A stretch of DNA of 7,938 nt from Porphyrobacter sp. UBA7686 (GCA_002482865.1 DLGU01000025.1:1-7938), one strand, 5' to 3'. Counted from the stretch's first letter, positions 1 to 6,650 are shown. Notes: generated from the letters alone by a model not told the origin. Numbers and translations are program-made.

Positions 1-615
1 GAGGCGAAGAAGATCGGCGGCGCCGACTTCCTCGCCCAGGGCACGCTTTATCCTGATGTCATCGAATCGGTCAGCTTCACCGGCGGGCCGAGCGTCACGA
101 TCAAGAGCCACCACAATGTCGGCGGCCTGCCCGAACGCATGAACATGCAGCTGGTCGAACCCTTGCGTGAATTGTTCAAGGACGAGGTGCGCGATCTCGG
201 CCGCGAGTTGGGCCTGCCGCCTGCTTTCGTCGGCCGCCACCCCTTCCCCGGCCCCGGCCTCGCGATCCGGATCCCCGGCGAAGTCACCAAGGAGCGCTGC
301 GATATCCTGCGCAAGGCTGACGCGATCTACCTTGAGGAAATCCGCAATGCGGGCCTCTATGACGCGATCTGGCAGGCCTTTGCGGTGCTGCTGCCGGTCA
401 AGACTGTCGGCGTGATGGGCGACGCGCGCACCTATGATTCGGTCTGCGCGCTGCGGGCCGTCACCTCGACCGACGGGATGACCGCGGATGTCTTCCCCTA
501 TGACGCCGGGTTCCTGACCCGCGTGGCCACGCGCATCGTCAACGAGGTGCAGGGCATCAACCGGGTGGTCTATGACTATACGTCTAAGCCGCCGGGAACG
601 ATCGAGTGGGAGTAA
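1..615 (+). CDS. guaA: GMP synthase (glutamine-hydrolysing), C-terminal part
   Basis: This is the last 204 residues of GMP synthase, which aminates XMP to GMP with glutamine and ATP in cytoplasmic purine synthesis. The reading frame is open from base 1, so the gene starts outside the window and the glutaminase domain is missing here. What remains is the end of the ATP-pyrophosphatase domain ([14 protein letters not shown], then [12 protein letters not shown]) and the dimerisation domain. The latter carries the family signature [15 protein letters not shown], the [12 protein letters not shown] segment and the standard C-terminus KPPGTIEWE. The frame closes with two consecutive stops, TAA TAA at 613-618. 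The C-terminus is intact and of normal form, so I see no sign of decay. The identification is very secure. The next gene begins about 110 bases downstream and shows no functional link. Confidence 0.97.
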   Translation, partial: EAKKIGGADFLAQGTLYPDVIESVSFTGGPSVTIKSHHNVGGLPERMNMQLVEPLRELFKDEVRDLGRELGLPPAFVGRHPFPGPGLAIRIPGEVTKERCDILRKADAIYLEEIRNAGLYDAIWQAFAVLLPVKTVGVMGDARTYDSVCALRAVTSTDGMTADVFPYDAGFLTRVATRIVNEVQGINRVVYDYTSKPPGTIEWE

Positions 616-724
616 TAAGCCGGGTGAACGGAGAGCCGCTACGTTGATCCGCCCCTTCCGCCTGCGCGTAGAATCGCATATCGCTCAGCGCCGCACTTCC
701 TGCATGAGAGGTCCCGTGATCGTG

Positions 725-1366
725 ATGTCGAACCTTCGTCCCCTTGCCCTTGCCGCCGCACTCGCTGTGGGGCTGGCTGCCTGCGCCGAGCAAGGCACAA
801 GTGCGCCGACGGAGGCCGCCACCGACGCAGCACCGCTGACCGAGGGCGACTGGGCGCTTGATCCGGCAGGTTCGCGCCTGTCCTATGTCAGCATCAAGGC
901 GGGCGAGGTGGCCGAGGCCAATCGCTTCGACAAGCTGTCGGGCAGCGTTGCGGCGGACGGCACGGCGACGCTCGATATCGACCTTGCCTCGGTCAACACC
1001 GGCGTCGATATCCGCAATGAGCGGATGCGCGAGATCTTCTTTGGCGTCGCCGAGAACCCCAAGGCGACCGTGACGGCCAAGCTCGACCCGGCGGCGTTCG
1101 CCGGGCTGGCGGTCGGCCAGTCGCTCACCCGGCCATTGAAGGCCAGCGTCGCGATCAAGGGTGCGACCAGCGATGTCGAGACCGAAGTGCTGGTCACCCG
1201 CGCTTCGGCTAACCGGGTGACCGTGGTGCCAACCGCGCCAGTGATCATCTCGACCGATATGTTCGGCCTGACCGATGAACTGGGCGAATTGCGCGCGCTG
1301 GCGCAGCTGCCCTCGATCACGCCTGCCGTGCCGGTGACCTTCACCCTGTCGTTCAAGCGCGGCTGA
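725..1366 (+). CDS. YceI-family lipoprotein
   Basis: A 213-residue exported lipoprotein with a YceI domain. YceI proteins form a lipocalin-like beta barrel that binds isoprenoid or other lipophilic chains; the ligand here is unknown. The N-terminus is a lipoprotein signal: an Arg at 5, a hydrophobic stretch at 7-19, and lipobox LAAC with the acylated Cys at 20. Residue +2 is Ala, which suggests outer-membrane sorting. A low-complexity Ala/Thr linker (21-40) precedes the domain, which opens with WALDPAGSRLSY (43-54). It contains the typical SVNTGVDIRNERMREIFF block (89-106), followed by a P-K-A-T strand. The frame stays open back to 572 inside guaA, but that extension has no export signal. ATG 725 puts the signal peptide at the N-terminus. 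Nearby in-frame starts at 704 (ATG), 716 and 722 (GTG) are also possible. An AGAGG at 707-711 fits the two GTGs better by spacing, so the exact start is uncertain. Confidence 0.87.
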   Translation: MSNLRPLALAAALAVGLAACAEQGTSAPTEAATDAAPLTEGDWALDPAGSRLSYVSIKAGEVAEANRFDKLSGSVAADGTATLDIDLASVNTGVDIRNERMREIFFGVAENPKATVTAKLDPAAFAGLAVGQSLTRPLKASVAIKGATSDVETEVLVTRASANRVTVVPTAPVIISTDMFGLTDELGELRALAQLPSITPAVPVTFTLSFKRG

Positions 1367-1531
1367 GGCGAAATTTCCGCTTCAATTCAGGCGTCTTGCG
1401 CTGGATCAATGCGATCCGGCGCGCGACCGCGCATAACCTGACGGGCCGGGCAGCTGGCGAGCGGACCGATCCCACCGCATCCCCGCCGCCCGGCGACCCT
1501 CCAGAAATTGCACGCAACCTGACGCTACGGC

Positions 1532-1550
1532 GCGCGGACATGTGCCGCGC
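1532..1550 (+). repeat. GC-rich short hairpin in the 1367-1634 gap
   Basis: GCGCGG (1532-1537) and CCGCGC (1545-1550) are perfect inverted repeats around a 7-base loop ACATGTG. No T tract follows, so it is not a clear terminator for the YceI gene. It lies about 85 bases before the nitronate monooxygenase ATG and could be part of that leader. In a GC-rich genome a 6-bp arm is weak evidence. The rest of the 268-bp gap holds no convincing ORF or RNA gene. Confidence 0.25.
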
Positions 1551-1587
1551 TCTCCCCAAAAGCGGGCTTGAAAGCGCGGCGCAACTC

Positions 1588-1634
1588 GGCTTGTCTCCCG
1601 GGCAAACACGCATTCCAACGGGAGAGACAACGCC
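1588..1634 (+). promoter_or_regulatory. Inverted repeat covering the ribosome binding site of the nitronate monooxygenase gene
   Basis: The left arm GGCTTGTCTCCCG (1588-1600) pairs with the right arm at 1619-1634, CGGGAGAGACAACGCC. The pairing is CCCG/CGGG, TTGTCT/AGACAA and GGC/GCC, with a 2-base bulge (AG) and a 1-base bulge (C) in the right arm. That gives 13 base pairs around an 18-base loop. The right arm contains the only good Shine-Dalgarno sequence, GGAGAG at 1621-1626, and ends at the base before the ATG. If transcribed, the hairpin would hide the binding site, which suggests translational control. Alternatively the dyad is a DNA operator. The pairing is read directly from the sequence; any function is inferred. 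Confidence 0.5.
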
Positions 1635-2609
1635 ATGAAGACCGCCATCACCGAAATGTTCGGCATCCAGCACCCCATCATCCAGGGCGGGATGCACTAT
1701 GTCGGGTTCGCCGAGATGGCGGCGGCGGTATCGAACGCCGGGGGCCTCGGGATCATCACCGGCCTCACGCAGGGCACGCCCGAAAAGCTCGCGAATGAAA
1801 TCGCGCGCTGCAAGGACATGACCGACAAGCCATTCGGCGTGAACCTCACCATCCTGCCGACCCTGACCCCGCCCGACTATCCCGGGCTGGTCAAGGCGGT
1901 AATCGACGGCGGGGTGAAAGTGGTCGAGACGGCGGGACGCAACCCGGTTGATCTCCTGCCCGCCCTGAAGGACGCCGGGATCAAGGTGATCCACAAGTGC
2001 ACCTCTGTGCGCCACTCGCTGAAGGCGCAGGATATCGGTTGCGATGCAGTGAGTGTCGACGGGTTCGAATGCGGCGGCCATCCGGGCGAGGACGATGTGC
2101 CCAACTTCATCCTGCTGCCGCGCGCCGCCGATGAACTCGAGATTCCCTTTGTCTCCAGCGGCGGCATGGCCGACGGGCGGAGTCTGGTCGCCAGCCTCGC
2201 CATGGGCGCGCAGGGGATGAACATGGGCACGCGCTTCATCGCCACCAAGGAAGCCCCGGTGCACGAGAACGTGAAGCAGGCGATCCTCGCGGCCAGCGAA
2301 CTCGACACCCGCCTCGTCATGCGCCCGCTGCGCAACACCGAACGCGTGCTCAATAATGCCGCGGTCGAGCGCCTGATCATCAAGGAGAAAGAGCTCGGCG
2401 ATGCCATCACCATTCAGGACATCCTGCCCGAAGTCGCCGGGGTGTACCCGAAGATCATGATGGAAGGCACGATGGACGCGGGCGCGTGGAGTTGCGGCAT
2501 GGTCGCCGGGCTGATCCACGATATTCCGACCTGCCAGGAATTGATCGACCGGATCATGCTCCAAGCCGAGGAAATCATCGCCCGGATGAACGCGATGGCG
2601 CGCGGCTGA
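1635..2609 (+). CDS. Nitronate monooxygenase-family FMN enzyme (2-nitropropane dioxygenase / FabK-like)
   Basis: A 324-residue cytoplasmic TIM-barrel flavoprotein of the nitronate monooxygenase / FabK superfamily. Classic members oxidise alkyl nitronates to carbonyl compounds and nitrite with FMN and O2. Many members have other or unknown substrates, so the reaction is not settled here. The start is FGIQHPIIQGGM (9-20), followed by the glycine-rich AGGLGIITG (35-43) and KPFGVNLT (65-72). The active-site segment is DGFECGGHPGED (142-153), with the His149 position used as catalytic base in class I enzymes. The FMN phosphate-binding region is SSGGMADGR (174-182) and GAQGMNMGTRF (191-201). The length is typical. 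The start is well supported by GGAGAG at 1621-1626, eight bases before the ATG. The gene stands alone: about 270 bases follow the previous gene, and the next genes converge on it. A 403-residue open frame on the opposite strand is a codon-bias shadow. Confidence 0.9.
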   Translation: MKTAITEMFGIQHPIIQGGMHYVGFAEMAAAVSNAGGLGIITGLTQGTPEKLANEIARCKDMTDKPFGVNLTILPTLTPPDYPGLVKAVIDGGVKVVETAGRNPVDLLPALKDAGIKVIHKCTSVRHSLKAQDIGCDAVSVDGFECGGHPGEDDVPNFILLPRAADELEIPFVSSGGMADGRSLVASLAMGAQGMNMGTRFIATKEAPVHENVKQAILAASELDTRLVMRPLRNTERVLNNAAVERLIIKEKELGDAITIQDILPEVAGVYPKIMMEGTMDAGAWSCGMVAGLIHDIPTCQELIDRIMLQAEEIIARMNAMARG

Positions 2610-2617
2610 GCCGACTG

Positions 2618-2653
2618 CACCGGCGTGACGGTTGGGAGCCGCTCGCGCCGGTG
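2618..2653 (+). terminator. Hairpin between convergent genes, possible terminator
   Basis: CACCGGCG (2618-2625) and CGCCGGTG (2646-2653) form a perfect 8-bp inverted repeat. An inner stem CGGTT/AGCCG (one G-T pair) sits around a GGG loop at 2629-2641. The hairpin begins nine bases after the nitronate monooxygenase stop and lies within the 66-bp gap to the end of the minus-strand gene. That is where a terminator serving one or both strands is expected. Only a short ATTT follows on the plus strand, and no T run on the minus strand, so intrinsic strength is doubtful. Confidence 0.5.
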
Positions 2654-2675
2654 ATTTACTGGCCGGGCGGGCCGA

Positions 2676-3161
2676 TCAGCCTTCGCCGCCCTCGTTCGAT
2701 TTCACACGGGTGTAAGGCACGAAATCCTCGAAGAACACCGCGCCGGTGAAAAAGCCCAGCACCCGGTCGACCGTGGTCATCTGGTCGAGTCGGCACAATT
2801 CGCTCGCGTTAAAGCGCTGTGTGACCAGCGCGTCATTATCGTCGATCTGATCGGGATCGCGGGTGCGCTGGACATAGATCGTGTTGCCCGAGCCATAGAC
2901 ATAGGCGGTGCGATCGATGGTGGTCATGCGCTGGCTGGGCAGGCTGCGGATGCAGCGCACCGGCTCACCTGCGACGCGGCCATCGATCAGCTTGGCAAGG
3001 CGCGCTTCGCCCTTGGACGGCGGCGCAGCTTCGGTGGTGGTTTCGGTCTCGACATCGGGCGCGCTCTGGCTTTGCGCATTCTGGGCCGCAAGCGGGCTCA
3101 GGCACAGGCCCGCCAGCGCGAGCGGCAGAGCGGCGATAAATGCAGGGCGAATACGGTTCAT
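2676..3161 (-). CDS. Small secreted protein of unknown function with two cysteines
   Basis: I do not recognise a named family for this 161-residue protein. It begins with a clear Sec signal peptide: NRIR at 2-5, a hydrophobic core to about 24, and a likely cut after PLAA (23-26). A low-complexity acidic, Thr- and Gln-rich linker follows (27-49). The body starts at KGEARLAKLIDGRVAGEPV (50-68). The mature part has only two cysteines, Cys70 (EPVRCI) and Cys123 (SELCRL), which could form a disulfide in the periplasm. Between them is a predicted beta-rich stretch with AYVYGSGNTIYVQRTRD (86-102). The start is supported by GAGGA (complement of 3169-3173), seven bases before the ATG. It lies 74 bases downstream of the zinc-finger gene on the same strand, so co-transcription is possible. 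The regularity of the sequence suggests a conserved lineage-specific protein; this is inference. Confidence 0.8.
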   Translation of the reverse strand: MNRIRPAFIAALPLALAGLCLSPLAAQNAQSQSAPDVETETTTEAAPPSKGEARLAKLIDGRVAGEPVRCIRSLPSQRMTTIDRTAYVYGSGNTIYVQRTRDPDQIDDNDALVTQRFNASELCRLDQMTTVDRVLGFFTGAVFFEDFVPYTRVKSNEGGEG

Positions 3162-3184
3162 GGGGCGATCCTCGCAATCAGGGA

Positions 3185-3203
3185 TACAGCACTCCTACAG
3201 CAC
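3185..3203 (-). repeat. Tandem 8-bp direct repeat upstream of the secreted-protein gene
   Basis: TACAGCAC occurs twice, at 3185-3192 and 3196-3203, with a 3-base spacer. The 11-base period is close to one helical turn, so both copies would face the same side of the DNA. They lie 24-42 bases before the start codon of the minus-strand secreted-protein gene, where a regulator or RNA polymerase would bind. The function is inferred from position only. Confidence 0.35.
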
Positions 3204-3235
3204 AGCCTGCCTTAACCGTCGCTGAGCGCGCCGGT

Positions 3236-3496
3236 TCAGCTGTGCGCGGCGCTGGCGCCCGAGGCAATATCCGGCAGGCCTGCCTGATCCGCACCGTCGG
3301 CCGGGCCGCCGCGCAGCACGAAGCGGCGGTCGCAATAGCCGCAATCGACATAGCCATGCTCGTCGATCTCAAGAAACACGCGGGGATGGCCGAGCGCGGA
3401 GGGGCGATAGCCGGCGCGGGCGCGGATGCCGCTGGCCCCGTCGCAGGAAACGCGCCGCATATCGACCAGCAGGACTTCGGGAGGAGGAATGCTCAT
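3236..3496 (-). CDS. CHCC zinc-finger protein (bacterial NDUFS6-like)
   Basis: An 86-residue cytoplasmic protein with a zf-CHCC domain, the small zinc-binding fold shared with the mitochondrial complex I subunit NDUFS6. The four presumed zinc ligands are all present: Cys18 (RRVSCDG), His37 (ALGHPRVFLEID), Cys52 and Cys55 (YVDCGYCDRRFVL). The domain fills residues 14-60. The tail (61-86) is Gly/Ala-rich and probably disordered. In alphaproteobacteria a role near respiratory complex I is plausible by homology, but nothing in this neighbourhood confirms it. The ATG at 3496 gives the usual short N-terminal extension; Met13 is the alternative start. No strong Shine-Dalgarno is visible, and a 5-bp inverted repeat (3497-3501/3515-3519) abuts the start. 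The gene is divergent from the ABC ATPase, 72 bases apart, and may be co-transcribed with the secreted-protein gene downstream. Confidence 0.9.
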   Translation of the reverse strand: MSIPPPEVLLVDMRRVSCDGASGIRARAGYRPSALGHPRVFLEIDEHGYVDCGYCDRRFVLRGGPADGADQAGLPDIASGASAAHS

Positions 3497-3568
3497 GGCG
3501 CTTGCCGATACAGGGCGCCGCGCCTGAGTTCAATTGCCTTTGCAGGCGCCTTTGCCTAGGCGGGAGCC
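3497..3568. promoter_or_regulatory. Divergent promoter region between the zinc-finger and ABC ATPase genes
   Basis: These 72 bases must hold the plus-strand start signals for the ATPase and probably those for the zinc-finger gene. The region contains a direct repeat GCCTTTGC (3536-3543 and 3548-3555, 12-base period), the palindromes AGGCGCCT (3544-3551) and GCCTAGGC (3554-3561), and a small CGCCT/AGGCG stem (3547-3551/3558-3562) beside the ATPase ribosome binding site. I could not assign a convincing -35/-10 pair, so promoter positions remain open. Confidence 0.4.
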
Positions 3569-4522
3569 ATGTCCGCCGAACCCGCCATCCGCATCGACAA
3601 TCTCGTGAAACGCTACGCCCCGGCCAAGGGCGCGAACGGCACCGTCACCGCAGGCAAGCTGGCGCTCGGCGGAGTGAGCTTCGATGTGCCCGAAGGCTCG
3701 ATCTTCGGCCTGCTCGGCCCCAATGGCGCGGGCAAATCGACGCTGATCAACATCCTCGCCGGGCTGGTCAACAAGACCTCCGGCAGCGTGGACATCTGGG
3801 GTTTCGACATTGATCGCAACCGTCGCAACGCCAGCCGCTCGATCGGGATCGTCCCGCAGGAGATCGTGTTCGACCCGTTCTTCACGCCGTTCGAGGTGCT
3901 GGAGAATCAGGCGGGATTCTACGGCATCGCCGCCGCCCTGCGCCGCTCCGAAGCGCTGCTGGAAGCCGTGCGGCTCGCCGACAAGCGCAATGCCTATGCC
4001 CGGACACTGTCAGGCGGGATGAAGCGGCGGCTGCTGGTGGCCAAGGCGATGGTCCATTCCCCGCCCATCCTGGTGCTGGATGAACCCACCGCCGGGGTCG
4101 ATGTCGATCTGCGTCGCCAGCTGTGGGAGCTGGTCAGCGAATTGAACCGTGACGGTGTAACCGTGGTGCTGACCACCCACTACCTCGAAGAGGCCGAGGA
4201 GCTGTGTGACCGGATCGCGATCATCAACAACGGCCAATTGATCGCCAACAAGCCGACCCGCGAGCTGGTCGACATGGCGCGCGAGAAGATCGTCACTGTC
4301 ACTACAGCGCAAGACCTCGCCGCGGCCCCTGCGCATGAAGCATTCGTCAAGGTGCAGTGGGACGGCGCGCGCGGGGTCGAGGTGACCTATGACAAGGACC
4401 GCCTCAGCGCAGGTCAGGTGCTGGGGATTCTTCAGGCGCAGGGTCTGACAGTGGAAGACGTTACCACCCGCGAAGCCGATCTTGAGGATGTCTTCGTCCA
4501 GCTGACCGCCAGCGCTGGCTGA
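3569..4522 (+). CDS. ABC-2 type transporter ATP-binding protein
   Basis: A 317-residue ABC ATPase of the drug/polysaccharide export (YadG/CcmA-like) type, which would power a separate membrane permease at the inner membrane. All catalytic elements are intact: A-loop Tyr16, Walker A GPNGAGKST (50-58), Q-loop Gln97 (IVPQE), signature LSGGMKRRL (147-155), Walker B ILVLDE (167-172), D-loop AGVD (175-178) and switch His204 (LTTHYLEEAEEL). Residues from about 230 form the C-terminal extension typical of this subgroup, ending in LEDVFVQLT. A short insert (about 18-30, Ala/Gly/Thr-rich) follows the A-loop. The start has GGGAG at 3562-3566, only two bases from the ATG, and AGG at 3558-3560 at better spacing. 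No permease gene lies on either side: nadB follows after 53 bases. The transported substrate cannot be inferred. Confidence 0.93.
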   Translation: MSAEPAIRIDNLVKRYAPAKGANGTVTAGKLALGGVSFDVPEGSIFGLLGPNGAGKSTLINILAGLVNKTSGSVDIWGFDIDRNRRNASRSIGIVPQEIVFDPFFTPFEVLENQAGFYGIAAALRRSEALLEAVRLADKRNAYARTLSGGMKRRLLVAKAMVHSPPILVLDEPTAGVDVDLRRQLWELVSELNRDGVTVVLTTHYLEEAEELCDRIAIINNGQLIANKPTRELVDMAREKIVTVTTAQDLAAAPAHEAFVKVQWDGARGVEVTYDKDRLSAGQVLGILQAQGLTVEDVTTREADLEDVFVQLTASAG

Positions 4523-4536
4523 ACACGCGGCGCAAC

Positions 4537-4575
4537 CCGCTTGCCGACCGCGCAATTGCACGTCATGGCAAGCGG
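4537..4575 (+). promoter_or_regulatory. Perfect 9-bp inverted repeat abutting the nadB start codon
   Basis: CCGCTTGCC (4537-4545) and GGCAAGCGG (4567-4575) are exact reverse complements around a 21-base loop. The loop holds a smaller palindrome, GCAATTGC (4552-4559). The right arm ends at the base before the proposed nadB ATG and contains the only purine-rich stretch that could act as a ribosome binding site. It could be a translation-blocking hairpin, a repressor operator in the 53-bp gap, or a weak terminator of the ATPase transcript (no T tract follows). The repeat itself is certain; its role is inferred. Confidence 0.5.
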
Positions 4576-6177
4576 ATGGCGATGGAAGATGGCTTGCAAC
4601 AGGCGCATGATGTTGTCGTGATCGGCTCGGGCGCGGCGGGGCTGACCGCGGCGCTGGCGTTGGCCGAAACGCGCAGCGTGCTGGTGCTGGCCAAGGGCTC
4701 GCTCACTGGCGGATCGACCGCTTGGGCGCAGGGCGGGATCGCCGCCGTGCTCGACACCGGCGACACTTTTGAAAACCACGTGCGCGATACGATGGTGGCG
4801 GGCGCTGGCCTCAATGACCTCGCCACGGTCGAATTCGTGATCGAGCGCGCGCCGCAATCCATCGACCGGCTCTGCGAGCTGGGCGTGCCGTTCAACCGCG
4901 ATGCGGACAGCCTTCACCTGACCCGCGAGGGCGGCCATTCGCACCGCCGAATCGTCCATGTCGACGATGCGACCGGCTGGGCCGTGCAATCGGCGCTGGT
5001 CAAGGCGGCGGAGGCCCACCCCAACATCACCCTGCTTCCGGGCCGCACCTGCATCGACTTCATCACTGACCGCCACCGCGAGCAATTCTCCGCCGCTGGG
5101 CGCGTCTGGGGCGTCTATGCGCTGGACGAGGCCACCGGGCGCGTCGAACGCCATGTCGCGCGTGCCACGATCCTCGCCACAGGCGGTGCTGGCCGGGTCT
5201 ACCAGTTCTCCACCGCCCCGCGCGGCGCGACGGGGGATGGCATCGCGATGGCGTGGCGGGCGGGCGCGCGCGTCTCCAACATGGAGATGATGCAGTTCCA
5301 CCCGACCTGCCTCTACAATCTCGATGTCAAAAACTTCCTCATCACCGAGGCCGTGCGGGGTGAGGGCGGGCACCTGCTCCACCCTGAAACCGGGCGGCGC
5401 TTCATGGTCGATTACGATCCTGAGCGGATGGAATTGGCCCCGCGCGATGTGGTCGCCCGCGCGATCGACGATCAGATCAAGCGCTTCGGCCTCGATTATG
5501 TGCATCTCGACATCAGCCACCAGCCCGCCGACTTCGTGAAGGGCCACTTCCCGACGATCTACGACAAGCTGATGGGTCTGGGGATCGACATGACCACCCA
5601 GCCGATCCCCGTCGTCCCCGCGCAGCATTACACCTGCGGCGGTGTCGTCGTCGGCCTCGACGCGCGCACCGATGTGCCGGGGCTGTGGGCGGCGGGCGAA
5701 TGCACCGAAAGCGGCCTCCACGGCGCGAACCGCCTGGCGTCGAACAGCCTGCTCGAATGCTTCGTCTTCGGCGAGGCAGCGGCGCAGGATATTCTTGAGC
5801 GCTGGGACAGCCTTGAGGACGTCCCCGCGATCCTGCCGTGGGACGAAAGCCGCGTGACCGATTCCGACGAGGAAGTCGTGATTAAGCAGAACTGGACCGA
5901 AATCCGCCGCTTCATGTGGAACTACGTCGGCATCGTGCGCACCACCAAGCGCCTGGAACGCGCTGCCAGCCGGATCGACCTGCTGAAACGCGAGGTCGAG
6001 GATTATTATGGCGCGTTCCGGGTGACGACCGATCTGATTGAATTGAGAAATCTGCTGCAATCGGCGGAACTGATCGTGACGTCAGCCCTCAAGCGTAAGG
6101 AGAGCCGCGGGCTACATTACACGCTGGATTATCCAGAGCTGGCGGATGAGCCGAGGGATACGGTGCTGGTGCCTTGA
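4576..6177 (+). CDS. nadB: L-aspartate oxidase
   Basis: A 533-residue FAD enzyme that oxidises L-aspartate to iminoaspartate, the first step of de novo NAD synthesis; quinolinate synthase NadA then uses the product. The N-terminal FAD dinucleotide fold has GSGAAG (17-22) and the STAWAQGGIAAV segment (47-58). Active-site residues align with those known from E. coli NadB, by coincidence at the same numbers: Arg290 (APRDVVARAI), His351 (AQHYTCGGV) and Arg386 (LHGANRLASNS). His242 (FHPT) and Thr257-Glu258 (ITEAVRGEGG) are also present. The C-terminal helical domain (about 435-525) is complete. The related fumarate reductase/succinate dehydrogenase flavoproteins share the fold, but the overall pattern is NadB. 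Starts at 4576 or 4582 are both possible, and neither has a strong Shine-Dalgarno. nadA and nadC are not in the window. The stop overlaps the start of the next ORF. Confidence 0.95.
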   Translation: MAMEDGLQQAHDVVVIGSGAAGLTAALALAETRSVLVLAKGSLTGGSTAWAQGGIAAVLDTGDTFENHVRDTMVAGAGLNDLATVEFVIERAPQSIDRLCELGVPFNRDADSLHLTREGGHSHRRIVHVDDATGWAVQSALVKAAEAHPNITLLPGRTCIDFITDRHREQFSAAGRVWGVYALDEATGRVERHVARATILATGGAGRVYQFSTAPRGATGDGIAMAWRAGARVSNMEMMQFHPTCLYNLDVKNFLITEAVRGEGGHLLHPETGRRFMVDYDPERMELAPRDVVARAIDDQIKRFGLDYVHLDISHQPADFVKGHFPTIYDKLMGLGIDMTTQPIPVVPAQHYTCGGVVVGLDARTDVPGLWAAGECTESGLHGANRLASNSLLECFVFGEAAAQDILERWDSLEDVPAILPWDESRVTDSDEEVVIKQNWTEIRRFMWNYVGIVRTTKRLERAASRIDLLKREVEDYYGAFRVTTDLIELRNLLQSAELIVTSALKRKESRGLHYTLDYPELADEPRDTVLVP

Positions 6178-6650
6178 AGCCCGATATAGTCCACACGCCC
6201 TATGATCTTGGGCTTGGCTTTCAGCTTGGCTCGAATTGCTTTGAAGCTGACGCGAATTCCGGAATTAATGTGAGCACCGTCTGCCTGATGGAGTCGTGCA
6301 ACGACCGCCTCAACCTCTTCTGGGAACTTGAGGGAGCAGACAAACCAATACTCCTCATCGAATTCGACAATGCATTGGTCGCCCGCGTGCTCGACGAGAC
6401 GTGGAATAGCACCGAAACCGATTCAAATAGGTGGAGAGGAATTGACGGCAGCTTTGCTCGAGTGATCGAGGGATCGGAATATCCGACCAGTCCTGATCTG
6501 CTGAAGACGATCCATCGGGATGCGAAGCACTATGCCTTTGTGACGAACGACGATTGTGTCGACGTGATTGCGTTGGGCCCTCCTCGTGCGAAGCTAATCG
6601 AAGTCGATGAGATCGCCCAGCATCGCCTGCAATTTCCGTTGCCATACTGA
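6174..6650 (+). CDS. Unrecognised 158-residue protein, low GC, overlapping nadB
   Basis: I do not recognise this protein. The first available start is TTG at 6174, which overlaps the nadB stop (TTGA), so translation could be coupled. The frame is closed just upstream by TGA at 6147-6149. Internal alternatives are GTG 6270 (GGA at 6261-6263 ahead of it) and ATG 6288. The product is acidic and soluble, without signal peptide or membrane segment. It has cysteines at 22, 37, 42 and one in TNDDCVDVIALGPP near the end. A hydrophobic strand KPILLIEFDNALVARVLDE (57-75) looks like a folded core. Base composition differs from its neighbours: 6241-6300 has 31 G/C of 60 and 6421-6480 has 29 of 60, against 40 of 60 at 5041-5100 in nadB. 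Rare codons for this genome (ATA, AGG, AAT) occur. This suggests recent acquisition or a fast-evolving orphan. It is probably a real gene, because the ORF is long for this lower-GC stretch, but it is unproven. Confidence 0.6.
   Translation: MKPDIVHTPYDLGLGFQLGSNCFEADANSGINVSTVCLMESCNDRLNLFWELEGADKPILLIEFDNALVARVLDETWNSTETDSNRWRGIDGSFARVIEGSEYPTSPDLLKTIHRDAKHYAFVTNDDCVDVIALGPPRAKLIEVDEIAQHRLQFPLPY

Noticed and set aside
572..724. N-terminal extension of the YceI gene into guaA
   Set aside because: The extension would bury the lipoprotein signal peptide internally and overlap guaA; a start near 704-725 fits export.
1568..1596. Possible sigma-70 promoter, TTGAAA at 1568 with TTGTCT 17 bases later
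   Set aside because: The -35 is fair, but the -10 is poor and falls on the left arm of the inverted repeat; not enough to call a promoter.
1353..2564. 403-residue open frame on the minus strand opposite the nitronate monooxygenase gene
   Set aside because: The sense strand has FMN-enzyme motifs and a strong ribosome binding site. The antisense product is His/Asp/Arg-rich with no recognisable domain, as expected from GC-rich codon bias.
4432..6060. 542-residue open frame on the minus strand opposite nadB
   Set aside because: It mirrors a full-length nadB with intact catalytic residues and has no domain or start signal of its own.
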